Assembly: GCF_009659625.1 (NCBI RefSeq)
Contig: NZ_VOIW01000007.1
Location: 310,001-374,000 of the forward strand
Reading direction: 5' to 3'
DNA length: 64,000 nt
From: Pseudomonas haemolytica
GTDB taxonomy: Bacteria; Pseudomonadota; Gammaproteobacteria; Pseudomonadales; Pseudomonadaceae
The notes under the pieces are model-generated. The model had not been told where the DNA came from, made no database searches, and worked only from the letters and a program-made list of their open reading frames with translations. A program made the translations under genes and the position numbers. Below are positions 36,682 through 45,668 of this stretch, piece after piece (the stretch's first letter is position 1; the number at the start of each line of letters is the position of its first letter).

Positions 36682-38109
36682 TTACAGAGTCAGGAAGCCG
36701 TCGTAGAGCCCATAGGCCGCCACCAGGGCGCCAATGACCACTGCGGCGAAAATCAGCTTCTCGACGTTGGTGAAAATCGGTTTGCCCAGTTCACGCTTGG
36801 CCTTGGCGAACAAAATCGCGCCGGGGGCATAGAGCAGGGCGGAGAGCAGCAGGTACTTGGTGCCGCCGGCATACAACAGCCAGATCGCGTAGATCAGGGC
36901 GATGGCGCCGATGAACAGGTCTTTCTTGCGCTCCTTGAGGGCGTTTTCGTAGGTCTCACCACGCACCGCCAGCAGCAGGGCGTAGGCCGCCGACCACAGG
37001 TAAGGCACCAGGATCATCGAGGTGGCGAGGTAGATCAGCGACAGGTAGGTGCTGGCGGAAAACAGCGTGATCACCAGGAAGATCTGCACCATCGCGTTGG
37101 TCAGCCACAGGGCATTGACCGGCACATGGTTGGCGTTTTCCTTACGCAGGAACTCCGGCATGGTGTGGTCCTTGGCGGCGGCGAACATGATCTCCGCACA
37201 CAGCAGCACCCACGACAGCAACGCACCCAGCAGCGAGATGATCAGGCCGACGCTGATCAGCACCGCGCCCCAGTGGCCCACCACGTGTTCCAGCACGGCG
37301 GCCATCGATGGGTTCTGCAGCTTGGCCAATTCCGGTTGGGTCATGATCCCCAGGGACAGCACGTTCACCAGCATCAGGAACAGCAGCACGGTGATAAAGC
37401 CGATCACGGTGGCCTTGCCCACATCACTACGTTTCTCTGCACGGGACGAGAAGATGCTCGCGCCTTCGATGCCGATAAACACCCAGACGGTCACCAGCAT
37501 CATGTTGCGCACCTGGTTCATCACACTGCCCAGGTCGGGGTTTTTTACGCCCCAGATGTCAGCGGTGAAGATGTCCAGCTTGAACGCGAACAATGCAATC
37601 AGCACGAACAGCAGCAGCGGCACCACCTTGGCGACGGTGGTCACCAGGTTGATGAACGCCGCCTCTTTGATCCCGCGCAGTACCAGGAAATGCACGGCCC
37701 ACAACAGCACCGACGCACCGATCACCGCCGCCGGCGTATTGCCTTCGCCAAACATCGGGAAAAAGTAGCCGAGGGTGCTGAACAAGAGCACGAAGTAGCC
37801 GACGTTGCCCAGCCAGGCACTGATCCAGTAACCCCAGGCGGATGAGAAACCCATGTAGTCGCCAAAACCGGCCTTGGCGTAGGCGTATACACCGCCGTCG
37901 AGGTCAGGCTTGCGGTTGGCCAGGGTCTGGAACACGAATGCGAGGGTCAACATGCCGATGGCGGTAATTACCCAACCGATCAACACCGCGCCTACATCGG
38001 CGCTGGCGGCCATGTTTTGCGGCAGTGAGAAGATCCCGCCGCCAATCATCGAGCCCACGACAAGAGCGACCAGGGCGCCTAATCGAAGTTTTCCGGGAGT
38101 TTCAGACAT
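36682..38109 (-). CDS. arcD: Arginine/ornithine antiporter
   Basis: A 475-residue APC-family antiporter with about 12-13 membrane segments. The first helix carries VGSMIGGGIFSLPQN, the substrate-site glycine stretch. It imports arginine and exports ornithine for the deiminase pathway. First gene of arcDABC-DUF5064, 33 bp before arcA. The start at 38109 aligns exactly with the divergent paralogue. Confidence 0.95.
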   Translation of the reverse strand: MSETPGKLRLGALVALVVGSMIGGGIFSLPQNMAASADVGAVLIGWVITAIGMLTLAFVFQTLANRKPDLDGGVYAYAKAGFGDYMGFSSAWGYWISAWLGNVGYFVLLFSTLGYFFPMFGEGNTPAAVIGASVLLWAVHFLVLRGIKEAAFINLVTTVAKVVPLLLFVLIALFAFKLDIFTADIWGVKNPDLGSVMNQVRNMMLVTVWVFIGIEGASIFSSRAEKRSDVGKATVIGFITVLLFLMLVNVLSLGIMTQPELAKLQNPSMAAVLEHVVGHWGAVLISVGLIISLLGALLSWVLLCAEIMFAAAKDHTMPEFLRKENANHVPVNALWLTNAMVQIFLVITLFSASTYLSLIYLATSMILVPYLWSAAYALLLAVRGETYENALKERKKDLFIGAIALIYAIWLLYAGGTKYLLLSALLYAPGAILFAKAKRELGKPIFTNVEKLIFAAVVIGALVAAYGLYDGFLTL

Positions 38110-38367
38110 TGCATGACTCCAATGCAGGAGAAGAGAGACCACAGAATAAATCCGTGCGCTAATCAAACAGCTGACTCAGATCACGTCATTGGCACATTCC
38201 ATTGTGAATTAATGACTTGGGACGCGAACCAGTGGGCAGTAAGAACCTTGGAAAGGCGCGATCCAGAGAGGTCTGTGTGCTTATCCTGGCGTGGGCATGG
38301 ACAGTTGAAGCTAGACCTTATTCGCGAATGCGCAAACTTTTTCGGCTGTGTTCGACGAGCGTTTGAT

Positions 38368-38398
38368 TTAGGCGTATTTAAATTCTAAATAAGCCTAA
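38368..38398. promoter_or_regulatory. 31-bp palindrome between divergent arcD genes
   Basis: TTAGGC-G-TATTTA and TAAATA-A-GCCTAA flank a 5-bp centre, with one mismatched position. It lies 259 bp upstream of arcD and 134 bp upstream of the second arcD, a good place for a shared regulator. The rest of the 423-bp gap 38110-38532 holds no credible gene. A perfect Anr box (TTGAT-N4-ATCAA) was not found; only a half-matching TTGATTAGCGCACG is present on the minus strand near 38160. Confidence 0.5.
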
Positions 38399-38532
38399 AC
38401 TTCACCTATTGAAGACCCATAAGTTATGAGCCTGTTGGTTTAAATACGGTCGCCAATAAACGCTACACTCCCCCCGTTTAATATTGAGTGCACACGTGTC
38501 AGCTCAAGTTGTTAGTTAATTCAGGAGACTTC

Positions 38533-39960
38533 ATGCCGCAACCGGCCCACAAACTTCGGCTTAGTGCCCTGATCGCCCTGGTGGTTGGCTCAATGATTGG
38601 TGGTGGGATCTTCTCGCTCCCGCAAAATATGGCCGCCCGTGCAGAGGTGGGCGCTGTATTGATCGGCTGGGGCATCACCGCCATCGGCATGCTGACGCTG
38701 GCGTTTGTCTTCCAGACGTTGGCCAATCGCAAACCCGAACTGGATTCAGGCGTATATGCCTATGCCAAGGCCGGTTTCGGTGACTACATGGGGTTCTCAT
38801 CCGCCTGGGGTTACTGGATCAGCGCGTGGATGGGCAACGTTGGCTACTTCGTGTTGCTGTTCAGCACGCTCGGCTACTTTTTTCCGGCGTTCGGCCAGGG
38901 CAATACACCGCTGGCGATCGGCTGCGCATCGCTGTTGCTATGGGCGGTGCATTTCCTGGTGATGCGCGGGATCAAGGAGGCCGCGTTTATCAACCAGATC
39001 ACCACGGTGGCGAAGATCGTGCCGCTGTTGGTGTTCATCGTGATCGCCGCTGTCGCGTTCAAGGCGGATATTTTCACCCGCGATATCTGGGGCCTGGGCA
39101 ACCCACAAATGGGCAGTGTGGTCGAGCAGGTGCGCCACATGATGCTGGTCACGGTGTTTGTGTTTATCGGCATCGAAGGTGCCAGTGTGTACTCCGCGCG
39201 GGCGCAGAAACGCTCGGATGTGGGGCGCGCCACGCTGATTGGATTTCTGGGGGTGCTGGCATTGCTGGTGCTGGTGAATGTGCTGTCCCTGGGCATCATG
39301 AGCCAGCCGGAACTGGCGCAATTGCAGAACCCGTCCCTGGCCGGCGTGCTGGAGCATATCGTCGGGCCGTGGGGCGCCATGCTGATCAGCCTCGGGCTGG
39401 CGGTGTCGCTGCTCGGCGCGCTGCTGTCCTGGGCGCTGCTGTGCGCCGAAATCCTCTACGCCACTGCTCACGATAAAACCATGCCGGCGTTCCTGAAAAA
39501 GGAAAATGCCAACCAGGTGCCGGTCAACGCCTTGTGGCTGACCAATGTGATGATTCAGGTTTTCCTGGTGATCACGCTGTTTTCGCAGAGCACCTACACC
39601 ACGCTGATCTACCTGGCGTCGTCGATGATCCTGGTGCCCTACCTGTGGTCGGCGGCCTATGCGGTGCTGTTGAGCGGGCGTGGCGAAACCTATGACGGCG
39701 CCCAGCGCCAGCGCATGAAAGATTTGCTGGTGGGGCTGATCGCACTCGGCTACGCGGTATGGCTGTTGTATGCCGGTGGTTTGAAATACTTGCTGCTGTC
39801 GGCGCTGCTGTATGCGCCGGGTGTGATCCTGTTCGCCCAGGCCAAGCGTGAGCAGGGCCAACCTTTGTTTACCCACATGGAAAAAGGCATTTTCAGTTGT
39901 GTGGTCGCGGGCGCCGGGGTGGCGGCGTACGGGTTGTATAGCGGGGTTTTGTCGTTGTGA
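38533..39960 (+). CDS. Second ArcD-type amino acid antiporter
   Basis: A 475-residue paralogue of the adjacent arcD product, same length and alignable throughout, starting MPQPAHKLRLSALIALVVGSM. Most differences by eye fall in the hydrophilic loops and the last 80 residues. CAGGAG precedes the ATG. It is transcribed away from arcD and not followed by arc enzymes, so it may exchange a related substrate such as agmatine/putrescine or be expressed under other conditions. Substrate is inferred only from the family. Confidence 0.88.
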   Translation: MPQPAHKLRLSALIALVVGSMIGGGIFSLPQNMAARAEVGAVLIGWGITAIGMLTLAFVFQTLANRKPELDSGVYAYAKAGFGDYMGFSSAWGYWISAWMGNVGYFVLLFSTLGYFFPAFGQGNTPLAIGCASLLLWAVHFLVMRGIKEAAFINQITTVAKIVPLLVFIVIAAVAFKADIFTRDIWGLGNPQMGSVVEQVRHMMLVTVFVFIGIEGASVYSARAQKRSDVGRATLIGFLGVLALLVLVNVLSLGIMSQPELAQLQNPSLAGVLEHIVGPWGAMLISLGLAVSLLGALLSWALLCAEILYATAHDKTMPAFLKKENANQVPVNALWLTNVMIQVFLVITLFSQSTYTTLIYLASSMILVPYLWSAAYAVLLSGRGETYDGAQRQRMKDLLVGLIALGYAVWLLYAGGLKYLLLSALLYAPGVILFAQAKREQGQPLFTHMEKGIFSCVVAGAGVAAYGLYSGVLSL

Positions 39961-39990
39961 GATTGGCATAGGGTGGAGGGTGAATGTACT

Positions 39991-40081
39991 GGCCTCATCG
40001 GGGGCAAGCCCCCTCCCACACTTGACCGAGTACTTACTTTGAAATGCGGTCGAATGTGGGAGGGGGCTTGCCCCCGATGGC
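39991..40081. repeat. REP pair in inverted order
   Basis: Here the arm GGGGGCAAGCCCCCTCCCACA comes first and the arm TGTGGGAGGGGGCTTGCCCC second, the opposite orientation to the other pairs in the window. It separates the second arcD from the convergent CoA transferase gene. Confidence 0.8.
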
Positions 40082-40091
40082 GGTCTCCAGG

Positions 40092-41441
40092 TCACCACTG
40101 AGGCCGGTGTGACCCCAGTTCCCCCGCTGGCAAATCCCACTGCAATGGCGTGCCGCTGATGCTCAGTGGTGCCAGCAACCGATGGGCCTGCCCCCAGGCT
40201 GTCTGCTCCACCACCAAGCCTTGATCGCTTGGCTCTTCGGCGCGCAACGCCACCTGCTCCGGCACTTGCCCCGCATCCACCAACAACTTCGCCGTGCGCG
40301 CCAATGACAAGCGCGCTGACCCACCCCGGCCGGATGCCAGGCGTTCGCTCAAGGCCCGGATCGCACTGGCGGCCATCAGGTAGCCGGTGGCGTGATCCAG
40401 TGCCTGCAACGGCAGCGGCACCGGTTTATCCGCCTGCTTCCACGCCATGCCCGCCTCGGCAATGCCACTGCTCATCTGCACCAGGCTGTCGAAGCCGCGA
40501 CGGTTACGCCATGGGCCGCTCCAGCCGTAGGCATTGAGGCTGACGTCGATCAGCCCGGGGGCGAGGTGTTGCCGTTCGCCAGCGGTGTAACCCAGTTGCT
40601 CCAGTGCATCGGCACGGTACCCGTGGAACAGCACGTCAGCGTCCTTGAGCAACGCTTCGAATACCTGCCGGCCTTCAGGGCTTTTCAGGTCGAGGCGGGC
40701 GCAGCGCTTGCCCAAAGTCATTTCCGGTACCACGCCGGGTTCGTTCCAGGTGGGCGAGTCAATGCGCAATACATCCGCACCTAATCCTGCGAGGAAGCGA
40801 CTGGCCACGGGGCCGGCCAGTACGCGGGTCAGGTTCAGCACCTTGATGCCGGCCAACGGGCGGGCAGCCGAGCCGGGCCAGGGTTTGTCGGTGGCGCTTT
40901 CGAAGACCTGGCGCTGTATCAATTCCTCGGCATTTACCGCCAAGCCTTGTGGGTGCTGCTGCCAGGCTTGCCACGAACGCATCTGCGCCGCACAACCGCC
41001 GGCGTCGACGATCGCCTGTTCCAGGTCAGCGGCGCTCCATGTCGCGACTTTGGTCGCCATCTCGGCGCGGTCGGCAACACGCCCCAGCACCCGCTCGACC
41101 GCTGCGCGGTGATGGGGCGCATTGGTGTGCAAACGAATCCAGCCGTCGGTACTGGCGTAGTCGCCGGCCACCGGGTCCCATAGCGGTGGCACTTGCCAAC
41201 CCACTGGGCGAATCGAAGAGGAGAACCACAGCGACGCGAGGCGTCGGTCCACACTGACGCTGGGCAGGCGCCCGGTTTGTAGCTGGATCAACTGGGCGAC
41301 AGCCTGGCCGGCAGCGCCGATGCTGGCGGCGGCCAGGTCAGTGACGGCGAAGGTCGAGGGCAGGGCGCCGACTTCAGTCATCGGCGGCGCGGTGTGTGGT
41401 AGATCGAGTGCGGCTTGGATGGGAGTCAGCAGGTCAGTCAT
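40092..41441 (-). CDS. CoA transferase, CaiB/BaiF (family III)
   Basis: A 449-residue family III CoA transferase. The core of the family appears in the second half: LAGIKVLNLTRVLAGPVASRFLAGLGADVLRID, then YRADALEQLGY and SLNAYGWSGPW. The first 190 residues form a second, more divergent domain. The ATG at 41441 follows GGAGGG; a TTG one codon earlier is less likely. Monocistronic. Acyl substrate unknown. Confidence 0.85.
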   Translation of the reverse strand: MTDLLTPIQAALDLPHTAPPMTEVGALPSTFAVTDLAAASIGAAGQAVAQLIQLQTGRLPSVSVDRRLASLWFSSSIRPVGWQVPPLWDPVAGDYASTDGWIRLHTNAPHHRAAVERVLGRVADRAEMATKVATWSAADLEQAIVDAGGCAAQMRSWQAWQQHPQGLAVNAEELIQRQVFESATDKPWPGSAARPLAGIKVLNLTRVLAGPVASRFLAGLGADVLRIDSPTWNEPGVVPEMTLGKRCARLDLKSPEGRQVFEALLKDADVLFHGYRADALEQLGYTAGERQHLAPGLIDVSLNAYGWSGPWRNRRGFDSLVQMSSGIAEAGMAWKQADKPVPLPLQALDHATGYLMAASAIRALSERLASGRGGSARLSLARTAKLLVDAGQVPEQVALRAEEPSDQGLVVEQTAWGQAHRLLAPLSISGTPLQWDLPAGELGSHRPQW

Positions 41442-41481
41442 CAAAGGCCCTCCGTAAGAGAAGGGCCACTATAGAAGATCT

Positions 41482-42825
41482 TCACACGGGTGTGACAACG
41501 CCTGGTTCCAGCGGCAGGTCGATGCTGGCGATAAAACCGCCGTCAGGGTGATTGGCCAGGATCAGGTTGCCGCCATGGCGCTCGGCAGCGCGACGCGCGA
41601 TGGCCAGCCCCAGGCCATGGCCCTGGGCAACCTGGCCGGGGGCGCGGTAGAACGGCTCGCCCAGTTGGCTCAGGTGCTCGGCGTCAACGCCGGGGCCGTG
41701 GTCGCGTACGCTGATCAGAATGCGCCCGCCTTGGTGCTGGGCCTGCAATTCAATCGGTTGGCCGACCGGGTTGAAGCGTTGGGCGTTGCGCAGCAGGTTA
41801 TCCACGGCCCGTTCGATCATGGTCGGCCAGCCTTTGAGGTGCAGGTCGGCGTCGGTGCGCAATTGCACCGCTTGGTCCGGCGCGCCGAGCTGAGCGTCCT
41901 TTTGCAGGGTCTTGAGCAGCGGGTTGAGGTCGATGTCTTCGGCGCTGGCATTGTCGGCGTCGACCCGTGCCAGTACCAGGATCTCGCTGATCAAGGCTTC
42001 CAGGCGGTCGCATTCGCGGGTCAGGCGCGGCCAGAGTTTCTCGCGTTCTTCGGGGCTGGCGCGTTCGGCCAGGGCCAAGGCGATACGCAAGCGCGCCAGG
42101 GGCGAGCGCAGTTCGTGGGATACGTCGCGCAGCAACTGGCGCTGGCTGCCGATCAGGCTTTGCAGGCGCGCGCCCATGCGGTTGAAGTCGGTGGCCAATA
42201 CGCCGAATTCATCGCGCCGATTGGCCAATTGCGCCAGGCTGTTTTGTTGATAAGTGGCTTGGCCCAGGTCATGCACCGCGCCGCGCAGGCGGCTGAGTGG
42301 GCGGGTAATGGACAGCGTCACCAACAGGCTGAACAGGGTCAGCACCACCAGGGTAATCGCCAATGCACTGAACGGCCACAACAGGCTGCTGCGGTGCCAG
42401 GCGTCCAGCTCCGGGTGAGGAATGCGGTAGATCAACAGGTAGGTGTCGCCGGTTTTGTCGCTGCTGTACTCGGCGGTCAGACGCCGCCAGGGCAGGTGGC
42501 CGTCCTGGCTGTCATTCTGCCGGGCTTCGAAGGCGGCGGCGCGGCGCGGGAAGGTGCCGCGCACCACTGGCTCGCCACTTTCGTTGAGCACTTGCACGTC
42601 GATGTGGTACTGGCGTTTGCGCTGTTGCAGCAAATCCTGGGCGGCGTCCTCGCCCTGGGCTTCGTAGAGTTGCGTCCACTCTTGCGCCAGGTTGTTGAGG
42701 CCGGGGTGGCGGCTGAGAATCCAGGCGTCCTGGTTGAGCATGTGCCCAAGCAGGATCGACAACCCGGCAACCAGGGCGATGGCCAGCCAGAAACTTGCCA
42801 GGATACGCCAGAACAATGAACGCAC
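41482..42825 (-). CDS. Sensor histidine kinase, CpxA-like
   Basis: A 447-residue inner-membrane kinase: helix 1 (about 8-28), periplasmic sensor (about 29-160), helix 2 (LLWPFSALAITLVVLTLFSLLVT), HAMP, the H-box DVSHELRSPLARLR with the phosphorylated histidine, and the ATPase boxes NLLRNAQRF, VRDHGPGV and GHGLGLAIARR. With the response regulator at 43485 it forms a CpxRA-like envelope-stress pair; unusually a Spy-like gene and a hairpin lie between them. Confidence 0.9.
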   Translation of the reverse strand: MRSLFWRILASFWLAIALVAGLSILLGHMLNQDAWILSRHPGLNNLAQEWTQLYEAQGEDAAQDLLQQRKRQYHIDVQVLNESGEPVVRGTFPRRAAAFEARQNDSQDGHLPWRRLTAEYSSDKTGDTYLLIYRIPHPELDAWHRSSLLWPFSALAITLVVLTLFSLLVTLSITRPLSRLRGAVHDLGQATYQQNSLAQLANRRDEFGVLATDFNRMGARLQSLIGSQRQLLRDVSHELRSPLARLRIALALAERASPEEREKLWPRLTRECDRLEALISEILVLARVDADNASAEDIDLNPLLKTLQKDAQLGAPDQAVQLRTDADLHLKGWPTMIERAVDNLLRNAQRFNPVGQPIELQAQHQGGRILISVRDHGPGVDAEHLSQLGEPFYRAPGQVAQGHGLGLAIARRAAERHGGNLILANHPDGGFIASIDLPLEPGVVTPV

Positions 42826-42847
42826 AGGAAACCCTCAAACAGGAAAA

Positions 42848-42871
42848 GCCCAGTGGCGTGAACCACTGGGC
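42848..42871 (-). terminator. Hairpin between the Spy-like gene and the kinase
   Basis: GCCCAGTGG (42848-42856) and CCACTGGGC (42863-42871) form a 9-bp stem; on the minus strand TTTTCC follows. It probably ends most Spy-like transcripts and lets a fraction continue into the kinase gene, only 22 bp on. Confidence 0.75.
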
Positions 42872-42892
42872 TGTAGGCTTAACGCTCGCGCA

Positions 42893-43354
42893 TTATTGCG
42901 CTTTTTGCGCTTGCTGGGCTTTCCAGGCCTGGAATTCCTTCCACTCGGCACGGCGCTCGGCTTGCTTCTTGACGATCTCGTCGTATTTCTTCTGTTGGTC
43001 GGGCTTGAGCAGGGCGCGGATGTCGGCCTGGGTTTTCTGCTTGCCGGCGGCGATTTCGTCTTGCATCGCTTTCTGGTCAGCGGCCGGGAGTTTGTCCAGG
43101 TACTTTTTGACCAGGTCTTTGCGAGCGTGCCATTGATCACCCATCAGCTTGCCGATCTGCTGGCGCTGTTCCTTGCTCAGGTCCAGTTGGCTGAACGGGC
43201 CACCTTTGCCACGCGGACCGTGTTCACCACCGTGGCCCGGGCCACCCATCATGTGGCCGGAAGGTTCGCCCATCGGGCCTGCGCCTTCTGGCATGGCCAT
43301 GGCAACGGTAGGCAGTGCAGCGGCGAGCATCAAAGCGATAAGGGTCTTGCGCAT
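42893..43354 (-). CDS. Spy/CpxP-like periplasmic chaperone
   Basis: A 153-residue exported protein: signal peptide (ALMLAAALPTVAMA), a Gly/His/Pro-rich region (about 22-52) able to bind metal, then a helical part with two LTxxQ-type motifs (LSKEQRQQIGKLM and LLKPDQQKKYDEI). Such proteins protect unfolded periplasmic proteins and, as CpxP, damp the Cpx kinase. Sitting between regulator and kinase, it is probably both a target and a feedback part of the system. Confidence 0.85.
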   Translation of the reverse strand: MRKTLIALMLAAALPTVAMAMPEGAGPMGEPSGHMMGGPGHGGEHGPRGKGGPFSQLDLSKEQRQQIGKLMGDQWHARKDLVKKYLDKLPAADQKAMQDEIAAGKQKTQADIRALLKPDQQKKYDEIVKKQAERRAEWKEFQAWKAQQAQKAQ

Positions 43355-43484
43355 GGTGATTCTCCTGTCTCTATTCCGGTGAGTCCGGATGTGAGTAGGT
43401 TACGCAGAACAAGGTCAGCCGCCGTCAGGAGAGGGTAAAGGTTTGGTAAGGCTGGGGGTGGCAGCTTCAAGCGGCAAGCTGCCC

Positions 43485-44162
43485 CTAGAGGCTGTAGTAG
43501 TAACCGCGACTGCGCAACGCCACGATCCGTGGCCGGCCATCCGCGTGCGGGCCGATCTTTTTGCGCAGGTTGCTGACGTGCATGTCCAGGCTGCGATCGT
43601 AAAGGGTCAGCTTGCGACCCAGGGCGATCTGCGCCAGTTCCTGTTTATCCAGGGGCTCGCCGGGTTGGCGTAACAGGGCTTCGAGCAGGCGGCTTTCGGA
43701 GACGGTGAGGGTGAATTCCTGCTCATCGATGCTGACCACGCCGCGTACCGGGCTGAAGCACAGGTCGCCCAGTTCGAGCTGGGTCGACACCGCGGCCGGA
43801 TGGCTGCGGCGCAGTACCGCGCGCAGGCGCGCAGTCAGCTCGCGAGGGTCGCAGGGCTTGGCCAGGTAATCGTCGGCGCCCAGTTCCAGGCCGAGGATGC
43901 GGTCCAGGGGTTCGCCACGGGCCGAGAGCATCAGCACCGGCAGCTCCGGATGGTCGTTGCGCAATTGCTTGAGCAGCTCCAGGCCGCTGCCGTCAGGCAG
44001 CATCACATCCAGCACAACCGCCGCCGGGGCGGCTTCGGCCAAGGCTTTGCGGGCGCTCAAGCCATCGTGGCAGGCGCGCACCTGGAAACCTTCCTGGCTC
44101 AGCCAACTGGTCAGCAGCTCACAGAGCTCCTGGTCATCATCAATCAGTAACAGCTCGCTCAT
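43485..44162 (-). CDS. OmpR-family response regulator, CpxR-like
   Basis: A 225-residue regulator: receiver domain with the acidic pocket LLIDDD, phospho-acceptor Asp in VVLDVMLPDGSG and the lysine in DDYLAKP, then a winged-helix DNA-binding domain (SRLLEALLRQPGEPLDKQEL, ending RSRGYYYSL). It is followed by the Spy-like gene and its kinase. A gap of 7 bp separates it from the upstream coiled-coil gene, so all four may be one unit. Confidence 0.92.
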   Translation of the reverse strand: MSELLLIDDDQELCELLTSWLSQEGFQVRACHDGLSARKALAEAAPAAVVLDVMLPDGSGLELLKQLRNDHPELPVLMLSARGEPLDRILGLELGADDYLAKPCDPRELTARLRAVLRRSHPAAVSTQLELGDLCFSPVRGVVSIDEQEFTLTVSESRLLEALLRQPGEPLDKQELAQIALGRKLTLYDRSLDMHVSNLRKKIGPHADGRPRIVALRSRGYYYSL

Positions 44163-44169
44163 GACTCAC

Positions 44170-44577
44170 TCAATTTAGCCATTGTCGACGGCGACGGTGC
44201 CCACCGCTGGCGAAGATCCCACACAGCAGGGCGATCAGGGCGACGGCCCCGCCGGTGACGAACCATTGCTGCTGTTCGGTCAGCCAGCGGGTCAAGGCCC
44301 CGCCCTGCGTCTCTTTGAGTTGCTGGGCCAGGCGTTGGTTCTCTTGGCGCAAACGACTTAATTGAGCGCTTTCGCGGGTAGCGTCTGCGCGTTGCAGTTG
44401 TTTGCTCAGTTCTTCACGCTGGCGTTCGCTGTCTTTCAAACGTTGCTGCAACTCGGTGACCTGGGCGTCGGCACTCGAGGGCAGGGGCGCGGCAGCGCCG
44501 GTGTTCGAGGCCTCTTCAGCGTGGGCCGTAGCCCCGATCGTTAACACTGCCAACAGGCACAACTGACGTAAGCGCAT
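44170..44577 (-). CDS. Exported coiled-coil protein with C-terminal membrane anchor
   Basis: A 135-residue protein: signal peptide (LCLLAVLTIGATAHA), a Gln/Glu/Arg-rich coiled coil (about residues 40-95) and one C-terminal membrane helix (FVTGGAVALIALLCGIFASGG) followed by a basic tail. The end resembles the C-terminus of YgiM/TIGR04211 proteins but the SH3 domain is absent. The ATG at 44577 starts the signal peptide. Function unknown; linked by position to the Cpx-like system. Confidence 0.75.
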   Translation of the reverse strand: MRLRQLCLLAVLTIGATAHAEEASNTGAAAPLPSSADAQVTELQQRLKDSERQREELSKQLQRADATRESAQLSRLRQENQRLAQQLKETQGGALTRWLTEQQQWFVTGGAVALIALLCGIFASGGHRRRRQWLN

Positions 44578-44683
44578 CGGAACTCCTGATTCCACACGAA
44601 TATTCAGAACGTTGTCGGCAGGTTACCGGGAATAATGAGCCATTAGGAGTACGCCGAACCGATTTGGTTCGGCGCCGCCGGGC

Positions 44684-44983
44684 TCAAGGCAGGACTTGCT
44701 TGAACGGCTTGACCACGACATTGGCGTAGACACCTGCCGCGACATACGGGTCAGCATCGGCCCAGGCCTTGGCGTGGGCCAGGGAGGCAAACTCGGCGAC
44801 AATCAGGCTACCGGTGAAACCGGCCTCGCCCGGGTCATTGCTGTCCACCGCAGGATGCGGGCCGGCCAGCACGATTCGGCCTTCGGCCTGCAGCTGTTTG
44901 AGGCGTTCGACATGGGCCGGGCGCACGCTCAGGCGTTTTTCCAGTGAGTCGGCAACATCGGTAGCAATGATGGCGTAGAGCAT
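44684..44983 (-). CDS. yciI: YciI family protein
   Basis: A 99-residue ferredoxin-like-fold protein of the YciI family, with the conserved RPAHVERL, GP motif (LAGPHPA) and the end-strand DPYVAAGVY. It begins 1 nt after the yciB stop; this yciB-yciI pairing is common in proteobacteria. Activity uncertain. Confidence 0.88.
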   Translation of the reverse strand: MLYAIIATDVADSLEKRLSVRPAHVERLKQLQAEGRIVLAGPHPAVDSNDPGEAGFTGSLIVAEFASLAHAKAWADADPYVAAGVYANVVVKPFKQVLP

Positions 44984-44984
44984 G

Positions 44985-45581
44985 TCAGTCCTCGGTTTTC
45001 GGCGTGGTAGGGGCGGTGTCATGCAGGTGACGCGACAGGTAGATACCCTGACCGATCAGGAACAACACGGTCATGCCCAGGCTGCCGAACACTTTGAAGT
45101 CAACCCAGTAGTCCTGGAAGGTAAAGGCCACGAACAGGTTGGCGGCACCGCAGAACAGGAAAAACACGATCCAGGCCACGTTCAGGCGTACCCACACCGG
45201 CTCCGGCAAGGTCAGCGCGTGGCCCATGATCCGCTTGATCAGCAGGCGGTCACCAATGAAGTGGCTGCCGATAAACACCAGCGCGAACAGCCAGTTGACG
45301 ACCGGGGCTTTCCATTTAAGGAAGGTTTCGCTGTGGAAGGCCAGGGTCAGGCCGCCGAAGACCAGGCAGGCGACGAGGGTCAGCCATTGGCTTTTTTCTA
45401 GCTTGCGCTGGGAGATGAAGATGGCGCCGTAGACCACGATAGAGCTGATGATCAGCACGGCAGTGGCACTGTAGATGCCCCCGAAGGACAGCGGGTGACC
45501 GGCGATTTCGATGACCCTGGGGTCGAGTTTGGTAACGATGAAAAACAGCAACAGCGGGATGAAGTCGATGAATTGTTTCAC
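44985..45581 (-). CDS. yciB: Inner-membrane septation-associated protein YciB
   Basis: A 198-residue integral membrane protein with about five helices, opening (V/M)KQFIDFIPLLLFFIV as in the YciB/IspZ family linked to septation and envelope synthesis. GTG at 45581 is chosen because the family starts MKQFID; the upstream ORF extension has no similarity. Divergent from the PHP gene. Confidence 0.88.
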   Translation of the reverse strand: MKQFIDFIPLLLFFIVTKLDPRVIEIAGHPLSFGGIYSATAVLIISSIVVYGAIFISQRKLEKSQWLTLVACLVFGGLTLAFHSETFLKWKAPVVNWLFALVFIGSHFIGDRLLIKRIMGHALTLPEPVWVRLNVAWIVFFLFCGAANLFVAFTFQDYWVDFKVFGSLGMTVLFLIGQGIYLSRHLHDTAPTTPKTED

Positions 45582-45668
45582 AGTAAGAGCCAGAAGCTGG
45601 ATGTGGCGGCATAATAACAAACATCCTTGGTTGCGATAGCGCCAGCTGACTTGAGGTTACACACCCCC

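Noticed and set aside
35692..37845. 717-codon plus-strand ORF opposite arcA and arcD
   Set aside because: His/Gln/Arg-rich translation without any motif; both minus-strand genes are certain.
38157..38172. Possible Anr box upstream of arcD
   Set aside because: Only one half-site (TTGAT) is good; the other half reads GCACG instead of ATCAA.
38113..38388. 91-codon plus-strand ORF between the two arcD genes
   Set aside because: No ribosome site, odd composition, and it covers the palindrome and likely promoters.
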